From the NCBI GenBank assembly GCA_021792815.1, contig JAJYTX010000219.1, positions 1-5,687 on the forward strand: a stretch of DNA of 5,687 nt, read 5' to 3'. The position numbers and the translations under genes were made by a program. Positions 1-5,307 of the stretch are shown one piece after another; position 1 is the stretch's first letter, and every line of letters begins with the position of its first letter. The notes beneath the pieces were generated by a model. It was not told where the DNA came from and made no database searches. It saw only the letters and a program-made list of their open reading frames with translations. The stretch comes from Pseudomonadota bacterium. GTDB taxonomy: Bacteria; Pseudomonadota; Gammaproteobacteria; Steroidobacterales; Steroidobacteraceae.

Positions 1-193
1 GCATCACCGTGATGATCCGCTGCGTCAGCACCCCGGACTTCGCCATGGTGTGCAGCCGCTCGATCTTCACATCCTCGAAGTACGGCCAGCACGGCTGGCC
101 CAGTCCCCATGGGTGCGACAGGTCGTAAAACTCCAGCCCCATGCTGTTGTGCAGATTGCTGTCGCGGAAGGCAACGCCGCGGATGGTCGGCAT
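1..193 (-). CDS. Cyclase-family metal-dependent hydrolase (PF04199-like), N-terminal part
   Basis: This minus-strand gene starts at the ATG whose complement is 191-193 and runs off the left edge, so only 64 codons are visible. The start is supported by a Shine-Dalgarno-like GAGGGGA (complement of 201-207), 7 nt upstream. The translation contains YDLSHPWGLGQPCWPYFEDV (residues 23-42), then a segment ending TQRIITVM (57-64). This is the N-terminal pattern of the cyclase family, which includes kynurenine formamidase and isatin hydrolase. The catalytic metal-binding motif of the family (HxGTHxDxP type) should begin at the next residue, just outside the window, so activity cannot be judged here. 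Family members hydrolyse cyclic amides, lactones or formamides using a divalent metal. No signal peptide is seen, so it is probably cytoplasmic. It is divergent from the IclR gene across a shared operator region and is probably a target of that regulator. The family is fairly certain; the substrate is unknown. Confidence 0.85.
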   Translation of the reverse strand, partial: MPTIRGVAFRDSNLHNSMGLEFYDLSHPWGLGQPCWPYFEDVKIERLHTMAKSGVLTQRIITVM

Positions 194-218
194 GTTCGGT
201 TCCCCTCGATTCACTGTG

Positions 219-254
219 TACCGCGATACGGTAGTACTGTACCGCAATGTGATC
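219..254. promoter_or_regulatory. Probable IclR-family operator: one perfect and one degenerate inverted repeat
   Basis: Positions 219-233 form a perfect inverted repeat, TACCG-N5-CGGTA. The same left arm recurs at 240-244, exactly 21 bp (two helical turns) after the first, and starts a degenerate second copy, TACCGCAATGTGATC, at 240-254. The middle and third arms also face each other as CGGTA-N6-TACCG (229-244). IclR-family regulators commonly bind short inverted repeats of this size, often as paired dimers on one face of DNA near their own divergent promoter. The site lies next to the IclR gene and touches the -10 regions of both promoter candidates. The repeat is directly visible; binding by this IclR protein is inference. 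Confidence 0.6.
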
Positions 255-265
255 TCATGTATACT
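237..265 (+). promoter_or_regulatory. Candidate promoter for the iclR-MFS operon
   Basis: TATACT at 260-265 matches the sigma-70 -10 consensus at five of six bases. No good -35 hexamer lies 16-18 bp upstream: CTGTAC at 237-242 is poor, and the degenerate operator copy (240-254) occupies this place. That arrangement fits a promoter that is autorepressed or needs an activator. The -10 overlaps the minus-strand -10 through GTATAC (259-264). The leader to the GTG start would be about 140 nt. Confidence 0.4.
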
Positions 266-286
266 CCTCCCCCGCCACCACCGCAA
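258..286 (-). promoter_or_regulatory. Candidate sigma-70 promoter for the cyclase gene
   Basis: Read on the minus strand, TTGCGG (complement of 281-286) lies 17 bp before TATACA (complement of 258-263). Spacing is ideal, and the hexamers match the sigma-70 consensus at 3 of 6 and 4 of 6 bases. Transcription would begin near 251, inside the inverted-repeat array, so a regulator bound there could block initiation. Only the sequence match supports this. Confidence 0.4.
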
Positions 287-413
287 GTCCTCGGTGGCCA
301 TCGACAGCGCCGCCCGCCGCCTCCACAATGACGCCGCGCCGGCACTTCAGGGGGGGGCTGCACGCCGCGCACGCCCCGGATTCGTGCGTCAGAGTGCGGA
401 GAACTGCAAGACC

Positions 414-1190
414 GTGGCCAACACAAAGAAACCCATCCGCAAGGCGAATGCCGGCTCCGGAATCCAGGTCATTGCGCGCGCCGCGGCCATCCTGCGGGCG
501 CTGGAAGACCAGCCTCAGGGTCTGAGCCTCGGGCAGCTCGCCGATCGGGTCGACCTGGCGCGCTCGACCGTGCAGCGCATCGTCGGGGCGCTCGAGACCG
601 AGCACTTCCTGATTGCCGCCACACCCGCCTCGGGCGTGAAGCTCGGCCCGGCGCTCGTGCGTCTCGCCTCCTCGGCCAACGTCGAGCTCGAACGCCTGCT
701 GCGCCCGGCGCTCGTCAGGCTCTCCCAGGCCGTGAAGGAGACCGTGGACCTGTCGATCCTGAAGGGCAGCGAGCTCGTCTTCATCGATCAGATCCCGGGC
801 GCCCACCGGCTGCGCGCGATCTCGGCGGTCGGTGAAAGCTTCCCATTGCACTGCACGGCGCCCGGCAAAGCGCTGCTGAGTCTGCTGCCGGATGAGAAAT
901 GGACGCGGCTCGTCGGACGGTCGCTTCACCCGCAGACGGCCCATACCCTCACCGATCTCGATGCCCTGCGCCGCGAAGTGGAGGAATGCCGCCGCACCCA
1001 CATCGCCTACGACCGCCAGGAGCACACCGAAGGGATCACCGCGATCGGCACGGCGTTCATCGACCCGCTCGGCCGCCCGCTCGCCGTGTCCATTCCGGTA
1101 CCCACCGCGCGATTCGACGGCCAGGAGGAAAAACTCCTGCACGAGCTGCGACGCACCCGCCGCGAAATCGAATCGCTGTTCCGGTCCTGA
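414..1190 (+). CDS. IclR-family transcriptional regulator
   Basis: This is a 258-residue cytoplasmic DNA-binding regulator of usual IclR length. The GTG at 414 is chosen because it places the winged helix-turn-helix near the N-terminus, as in the family. A GGAGA at 398-402 lies 11 nt upstream, and the in-frame sequence before it does not look like protein. A GTG at 384 is a possible alternative start. The winged helix spans about residues 17-69, with the recognition helix near RSTVQRIVGALE (50-61). The effector-binding domain fills about 85-250. It carries the family signatures HCTAPGKALLSLLP (146-159) and HTEGITAIGTAFIDPLG (204-220), followed by VSIPVPTARF (225-234). Such proteins bind a small aromatic or carboxylic effector and repress or activate divergent catabolic genes. 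It is cotranscribed with the MFS gene and faces the cyclase gene across the inverted-repeat operator, so it is probably their local, self-regulating controller. The effector is unknown. Confidence 0.95.
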   Translation: MANTKKPIRKANAGSGIQVIARAAAILRALEDQPQGLSLGQLADRVDLARSTVQRIVGALETEHFLIAATPASGVKLGPALVRLASSANVELERLLRPALVRLSQAVKETVDLSILKGSELVFIDQIPGAHRLRAISAVGESFPLHCTAPGKALLSLLPDEKWTRLVGRSLHPQTAHTLTDLDALRREVEECRRTHIAYDRQEHTEGITAIGTAFIDPLGRPLAVSIPVPTARFDGQEEKLLHELRRTRREIESLFRS

Positions 1191-1209
1191 CTCTCGAGGT
1201 CACCCTGGC

Positions 1210-2445
1210 ATGACATCCCCGTCACGCGAACCCGTGCGCACTCCGGGCGCCCTGCAGGGCATCATGCTGCTGCTGCCCATTACGCTCTCGGTCATGGGCA
1301 TCGCGGTGCTCGTTCCGGACGTGCCGCTGCTCATGAGGACCTTCCGGCACATCCCGCATCACCAATACCTCATCCAAGGTGGTGTGCTCACCATGCCGGC
1401 CCTGTGCGTAGCGCTGCTGTCGCCGCTGGCGGGCTGGATTGCGGACCGGAACGGGCGGCGGCGCTTCCTGATCGGCTCCATGGTGGTATACGCCGCGGTG
1501 GGGATCGCGCCGACGATGCTCCACCACCTGACCGCCATCATCCTCTCGCGCGTGGCGGTCGGGATCTGCGAGGCCGTGGTGATGACCGTCAGCACCACGC
1601 TGATCAGCGATTACTTCCAGGGCCATGCCCGGGAGAAGTGGCTCGCCAGCCAGACCGCCGTGGCGGCGCTGTCGGCGCTGGCGCTGATGCCGCTCGGAGG
1701 GCTGCTCGGGCGGCTGTACGGCTGGCGCGGCCCGTTCGGGATCTACCTGTTCAGCCTGCTGCTCGCCGTGGGGCTGTGGCTGTTCACGTGGGAGCCCGCC
1801 TCGGAGCCCCCCCCGGCCGCACCGCGCGTGCCCGACGAGGCCACCGAGACACCCGCAGCCTTTCCGTGGCTGCGGCTCGGGGGCATCTGCGCCATCACAT
1901 TATTTGCCTCCGTGATGTTCTATACGCTGCAGACCCAGAGTGCCCTGGCGCTGGTGGATCTCGGGGTGCATGACACCGCCCGGCTCGGCATCCTCACCAT
2001 GATCGCGAGCCTCGGCGTGCCCGTGGGCACCTTCGTGTTCCGGGCGGCGAGCCGGCTGCCCATCAGCTCGCTGCTGTGCCTGGAATTCCTGGTCACGGGC
2101 GGCGGATTCCTGTGGATGGGCAAGGCCAGCACGCCCGGGGAGTTCGTCGCCGCCGCCGCGCTCAATCAGATCGGCTGCGGCATGATTCTGCCGACGCTGC
2201 TCACCTGGGCGACGCGCGGACTCGCCTTCAGCATCCGCGGACGCGGCACGGGCGTCTGGAATTCCACCTTCGCGGTGGGGCAGTTTCTCAGCGGGCTGGT
2301 GGTCACCTGGCTGGCTGCGCAAATGGGCGGGTTGCTGAGCGCATTCGTCGCCCTGGGCATCGCGAGCGTGGTGGCCGCGGCGCTGGCCCTGGCCGGCCAG
2401 TTGGGCCTACGCAACAGAATGGCCGCCTCCGCAGCGGGTCTCTGA
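1210..2445 (+). CDS. Major facilitator superfamily (MFS) transporter
   Basis: This is a 411-residue inner-membrane transporter, close to the usual MFS length. The ATG at 1210 has a GAGGT ribosome site at 1196-1200 and starts 19 bp after the IclR stop. A longer in-frame reading that overlaps the IclR gene is Arg/Pro/Ser-rich and not membrane-like, so it is rejected. Hydrophobic segments give two six-helix halves. The first begins near residues 18-38. MFS motif A, GWIADRNGRR (75-84), joins helices 2 and 3, and the conserved Arg of helix 4 is R114 in SRVAVGICEAV. The halves are joined by a hydrophilic Pro/Glu/Ala linker at about 195-220. The C-terminal half has RGRGTGVWNSTFAVGQF near the last helices, a common pattern in this superfamily. 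It probably uses the proton gradient. Direction and substrate cannot be read from sequence, but the catabolic neighbours favour import of the compound sensed by the IclR protein. Efflux remains possible. Confidence 0.93.
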   Translation: MTSPSREPVRTPGALQGIMLLLPITLSVMGIAVLVPDVPLLMRTFRHIPHHQYLIQGGVLTMPALCVALLSPLAGWIADRNGRRRFLIGSMVVYAAVGIAPTMLHHLTAIILSRVAVGICEAVVMTVSTTLISDYFQGHAREKWLASQTAVAALSALALMPLGGLLGRLYGWRGPFGIYLFSLLLAVGLWLFTWEPASEPPPAAPRVPDEATETPAAFPWLRLGGICAITLFASVMFYTLQTQSALALVDLGVHDTARLGILTMIASLGVPVGTFVFRAASRLPISSLLCLEFLVTGGGFLWMGKASTPGEFVAAAALNQIGCGMILPTLLTWATRGLAFSIRGRGTGVWNSTFAVGQFLSGLVVTWLAAQMGGLLSAFVALGIASVVAAALALAGQLGLRNRMAASAAGL

Positions 2446-2475
2446 TCACTGTCATCATCTCCACTCATGGGGCGT

Positions 2476-2492
2476 CATCAGCTCCGCTGATG
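2476..2492 (+). repeat. Short perfect hairpin between the MFS and receptor genes
   Basis: CATCAGC and GCTGATG form a perfect 7-bp stem around a 3-nt TCC loop, 31 nt after the MFS stop codon. No T-run follows (next bases are CACACCGC), so it is a poor intrinsic terminator. It may be an RNA-processing or attenuation stem, or a protein-binding dyad, that separates receptor expression from iclR-MFS expression. The stem is visible; its function is inference. Confidence 0.4.
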
Positions 2493-2554
2493 CACACCGC
2501 TTTCAGAATGAATTTCCGCCCGGATCACGTCCGCGTTAGCGTGTGACCGGTCCG

Positions 2555-2576
2555 CATACCGACACCATACCGACAC
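2555..2576 (+). repeat. Perfect 11-bp tandem repeat next to the receptor ribosome site
   Basis: CATACCGACAC occurs twice head to tail at 2555-2565 and 2566-2576, ending directly before the AAGGGGA ribosome site. The period is close to one helical turn, so a protein could bind both copies on one face. Each copy contains TACCG, the arm sequence of the operator at 219-254. That five-base match also occurs by chance inside genes in this window and is weak evidence. It might be a regulatory site or a simple duplication. Confidence 0.55.
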
Positions 2577-2591
2577 AAGGGGATTGCCAGA

Positions 2592-5099
2592 ATGCTCCGC
2601 AGCCGTCTCATCGTTGCCACAGTAGCCGCGACGATCTCCGGGATCGCGTTGGCCCAACCGGCCCAGACGACGTCCAACCCGGCCGCTCCCGGTGCTGACG
2701 CCTCCGCCGGAACCGGCGCGCCGCAGCTGCAAGTGATCACCATCACCGCCGAGAAGCGGCCGGAGCGCCTGTCGCAGACCCCCGTCGCCGCGACCGTGAT
2801 CTCCAGCAGCGAACTCGCGGCATCCAACGCCAGCGACATCACCGACCTGAACAAGCTCGTCCCGTCGGTGAACCTCAACGGCTCGTTCAACGGCCGCGTG
2901 CCCATGGGCATCCGCGGTATCTCCTCGGTGTCCAACGAGGGCACGGTGGGACTGTCCTCGGGCGTCGCCATCATGATCGATGGCGTGCCGGTGCCCTCCG
3001 ACTCGATGGACGGCAACAACCTCCAGGACGTTCAAAGCGTCCAGGTGCTGCAGGGACCTCAGGCCACCCTCGGTGGCCGCACCGCGGCCACGGGCGTGAT
3101 CGACATCGTCACCCGCAAGCCGACCTCCTACTTCACCGGCGATGCCGGCCTCACGTTCACCAACGACGGAGAGGTGCGGCTGAACGGCTTCCTCGCCGGA
3201 CCCATCAGCCACAGGATCGATTTCAGCCTGGCGGCCTGGGGTGATCACATCAAATACCCCATCCGCAATCTGCAGCTCGACAAGAGCACCATCCAGCGGG
3301 TTTCGGGCGCCCGGCTGAAGCTGTTGTTCAAGCCCATCCACGGCCTCGACATCACCCTCATGGGCCACTATGGCCTGATGACCTCCGATGGCGCCAACTT
3401 CGTTTACAAATTCATCTCCCCGGGAGCGGCGCTGCTGGTCGGCAATCACCTCGATCCGGCCACCGGCCAGGCCGTGCCGAACGTGCCGTTCATGGCCGCT
3501 TCCGTGCTCGTGCCGCTGCAGCCCGGTTTCGGCAACCGCTACTACTCGAGCCCCGTCCGGTCCGGTTCGCGCATCGTCGACCGGGACGCCTCCCTCACGG
3601 TCTCGTATCGCCTGGGCGATGTGACCCTGGGCTCGATCACCGCCTACCAGCATGAGACCCAGGACCTGACGCAGGACCTGTTCCTGGTCAATGCGTACTT
3701 TTGGAACGAGCTCACCGGCGCCGGTTCCGGCGCACCCGGCACCCCGCCGCCGTTCTACAACCATCAGAACATCCACCTGAACATCGACCAGTTCAGCCAG
3801 GAGTTCAAGATCACCTCCCCGGCCGACCGCCCGTTCAGCTACGTGGCGGGCCTTTTCTACTCTGACACCAAGGTCCATCAGTTCTACGACCGCCCGATGT
3901 TCCCGGCGTACCAGGTCTTCAACGTGACGCCGGATACCTCGACGATCGACGCCTACGGGCGCACGACCTGGCGGTTCCTGCCCAAGACCTCCCTGGTCAC
4001 CGGGCTGCGCTACAACTATGACGCGATCACCTACAAGGATGACTGGCTGCTCGACACCCTGGTCTTCCCCGGTCCGGGCGCGGCCTATCCGCCCGTGATC
4101 GTCTCCAATCAAGCCGCCACGGGCAGCCACTATTCCGGCACGGTGGTCGGTGACGTGAGCCTCAAGCAGCAGTTCACGCCGACCGTCATGGGCTACTTCA
4201 CCTATGCCCGCGGCTACTCCCCCGGCGCCTTCAATACCGTCCAGACGCTCTATTCCCCCTCCAGTGTCACCGGGCCCACGGGCATGACGATCGCCCAGCT
4301 GGATGGGGCCTTCCCCGGCCTCGTCACGCCTCAGGACCATTCGAAGCTCGGTTACGTCGGCAAGGAAACGGTCGATGACTTCGAGCTGGGCCTGAAGAGC
4401 ACCTTCATGCACCATCGCGTGCGCGTCGATGTCGCCCTGTTCGACACGAAGTACAAGAACTTCCAGATCCAGAATTTCAATCTGAACAGTCGTGCCCTCA
4501 GCCCGCCGCTGATCCTCGAGGCCGCAGGCAGCGCCGAGACGCGCGGCGCCGAGCTCAACACCGATTGGGCGGCGACCCGGACCCTGCGGGTGGCGTTTGC
4601 GGCCGCTTATACCCGTGCCAAATTCACCAACTACAACAACGCGCCGTGTTACTACCCCTATGTGGCCGGACAGCAGGTACCCGGCTGCACGTACGTCAAC
4701 GGCACCGGGGTGCAGAACCTCACGGGCAAGGTCATGCCGAACGCGCCGAAGTTCAAATTCGACACCAATATTTCCGACCGCATTCCGCTCAACGTGATCC
4801 CGTACGATGTCACCCTGGGAGCGAACTACAGCTACCGGACCTCGGCGGAGATGCTGGCCGATCAGAACCCACAGGCGGTGCTGCCCGGCTTCGGCATCCT
4901 CGACCTGAACGTGGGACTGGAAAGGAACTCCGGTGCGTATTCGGTCACGGCATTCGTCAACAATGCGTTCGACAAGCACTACCCGGTGGACATGGAGGAC
5001 TTCTGGAGCTCTCCCTGGGGCGCGACCAACAACGTGATCATGCAGCCGGCGCGCGATTCCTACCGGTACTACGGGCTGCGCTTCACCGCCAGCTTCTGA
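2592..5099 (+). CDS. TonB-dependent outer-membrane receptor
   Basis: This is an 835-residue outer-membrane receptor of full length. The ATG at 2592 has a strong ribosome site (AAGGGGA, 2577-2583). Residues 1-21 form a Sec signal peptide (basic MLRSR, hydrophobic core, cleavage after ALA). An Ala/Pro/Thr-rich linker leads to a TonB-box-like VITITAEKR (48-56). The plug domain spans about 60-175, including IMIDGVPV and the conserved end GPQATLGGRTAATGVIDIVT (155-174). The rest is the 22-strand barrel, rich in aromatic and alternating residues, ending in YYGLRFTASF with the terminal Phe needed for barrel assembly. The only two cysteines, C686 and C699, lie in a probable surface loop and could form a disulfide. 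TonB/ExbBD energy drives transport into the periplasm. There are no siderophore, heme or iron genes nearby and no Fur-box-like site was recognised. The MFS, hydrolase and CoA-transferase neighbours suggest an organic nutrient, but the ligand is unproven. Confidence 0.96.
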   Translation: MLRSRLIVATVAATISGIALAQPAQTTSNPAAPGADASAGTGAPQLQVITITAEKRPERLSQTPVAATVISSSELAASNASDITDLNKLVPSVNLNGSFNGRVPMGIRGISSVSNEGTVGLSSGVAIMIDGVPVPSDSMDGNNLQDVQSVQVLQGPQATLGGRTAATGVIDIVTRKPTSYFTGDAGLTFTNDGEVRLNGFLAGPISHRIDFSLAAWGDHIKYPIRNLQLDKSTIQRVSGARLKLLFKPIHGLDITLMGHYGLMTSDGANFVYKFISPGAALLVGNHLDPATGQAVPNVPFMAASVLVPLQPGFGNRYYSSPVRSGSRIVDRDASLTVSYRLGDVTLGSITAYQHETQDLTQDLFLVNAYFWNELTGAGSGAPGTPPPFYNHQNIHLNIDQFSQEFKITSPADRPFSYVAGLFYSDTKVHQFYDRPMFPAYQVFNVTPDTSTIDAYGRTTWRFLPKTSLVTGLRYNYDAITYKDDWLLDTLVFPGPGAAYPPVIVSNQAATGSHYSGTVVGDVSLKQQFTPTVMGYFTYARGYSPGAFNTVQTLYSPSSVTGPTGMTIAQLDGAFPGLVTPQDHSKLGYVGKETVDDFELGLKSTFMHHRVRVDVALFDTKYKNFQIQNFNLNSRALSPPLILEAAGSAETRGAELNTDWAATRTLRVAFAAAYTRAKFTNYNNAPCYYPYVAGQQVPGCTYVNGTGVQNLTGKVMPNAPKFKFDTNISDRIPLNVIPYDVTLGANYSYRTSAEMLADQNPQAVLPGFGILDLNVGLERNSGAYSVTAFVNNAFDKHYPVDMEDFWSSPWGATNNVIMQPARDSYRYYGLRFTASF

Positions 5100-5109
5100 T
5101 CGATCGGAT

Positions 5110-5127
5110 CGCGGCCTCTCGGCCGCG
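5110..5127 (+). terminator. First hairpin after the receptor gene
   Basis: CGCGGCC and GGCCGCG form a perfect 7-bp GC-only stem with a TCTC loop, starting 10 nt after the receptor stop codon. There is no T-run, so alone it would be a weak intrinsic terminator. Paired with the larger hairpin that follows, it may slow polymerase or protect the mRNA end. Confidence 0.4.
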
Positions 5128-5136
5128 CTCGAACCG

Positions 5137-5169
5137 GCGCCGGGCCCCAGACCCGCTGGGGCCCGGCGC
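5137..5169. terminator. Strong hairpin, probable bidirectional terminator
   Basis: GCGCCGGGCCCCAG (5137-5150) and its exact reverse complement (5156-5169) form a 14-bp perfect stem with a 5-nt loop, ACCCG. It sits 37 nt after the receptor stop codon and between convergent genes, where a terminator is expected. No T-run follows on either strand, which is common for strong stems in GC-rich genomes. The hairpin is certain; its termination role is inferred from position. Confidence 0.6.
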
Positions 5170-5307
5170 GCACCGCGCAGCGCAGCGCCTTTCCCCGGGG
5201 CGCACGCACCCCCGCACTGCCGCACCGGGACGCGCTATGGCCCAGGGGTGAACGGGTTCCCGGCTTTCATTGTCTGCGCGCCGCCGTCCGCGGACGCAGC
5301 CCCGCGC

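Larger units (their letters stand above)
194..413. other. Divergent intergenic control region with long IclR-gene leader
   Basis: This 220-bp stretch separates the minus-strand cyclase gene from the plus-strand IclR gene. The half next to the cyclase gene (about 201-286) is locally AT-richer and holds the ribosome site, the operator and the promoter candidates listed separately. The other half (about 287-413) would be a 5' leader for the IclR transcript. It is GC-rich and shows no convincing gene. It contains a run of eight G at 350-357. Open frames pass through it on both strands, but none has a ribosome site or a recognisable protein. Confidence 0.7.
2446..2591 (+). other. Intergenic region before the TonB receptor gene
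   Basis: This 146-bp gap holds a short hairpin (2476-2492), the 8-bp palindrome GACCGGTC (2545-2552), an 11-bp tandem repeat (2555-2576) and a strong ribosome site, AAGGGGA (2577-2583), 8 nt before the ATG. I see no convincing sigma-70 promoter; TTTCCG at 2513-2518 followed 17 bp later by TTAGCG is weak. The receptor could be read through from the MFS gene or use an activated promoter here. Confidence 0.6.
5100..5307. other. Convergent intergenic region between receptor and CoA-transferase genes
   Basis: These 208 bp lie between two gene ends that face each other. The first 70 bp carry two hairpins listed as terminators. The remainder (5170-5307) is GC-rich and shows no supported gene. It holds a 12-bp perfect palindrome, CGTCCGCGGACG, at 5285-5296, 11 bp beyond the CoA-transferase stop codon, which might help end transcription of that gene. 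Open frames crossing the region lack ribosome sites and protein-like sequence. Confidence 0.65.

Noticed and set aside
141..413. Upstream in-frame extension of the IclR gene to an ATG at 141
   Set aside because: It would overlap the divergent cyclase gene and the operator and promoter region, adds 91 non-conserved residues, and gives a protein far longer than the family.
255..1142. A 295-codon minus-strand open frame over the IclR gene
   Set aside because: It is compositionally biased (Arg, Gly, Glu, Ala) with no recognisable domain, and it is antisense to a clear IclR protein.
892..1209. Upstream in-frame extension of the MFS gene into the IclR gene
   Set aside because: The added residues are Arg/Pro/Ser-rich and overlap IclR coding. 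The ATG at 1210 has a good ribosome site and gives a normal MFS N-terminus.
5061..5068. TACCGGTA palindrome resembling the operator arms
   Set aside because: It lies inside the receptor coding sequence (Tyr-Arg-Tyr codons), lacks the 5-bp spacer of the operator, and is likely to occur by chance.
2478..5225. A 915-codon open frame on the minus strand covering the whole receptor gene, longer than the gene itself
   Set aside because: The translation is Gly/Arg/Val/Asp-rich low-order sequence with no family, signal peptide or ribosome site. The opposite strand encodes a complete receptor with signal peptide, plug and barrel end. It is a GC-rich shadow frame, although length-based gene callers could pick it.
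4565..5251. A 228-codon plus-strand open frame across the receptor end and the intergenic region
   Set aside because: It is in a different frame from the receptor, Gly/Arg/Gln-rich, without a ribosome site or homology that I recognise, and it reads through the terminator hairpins.
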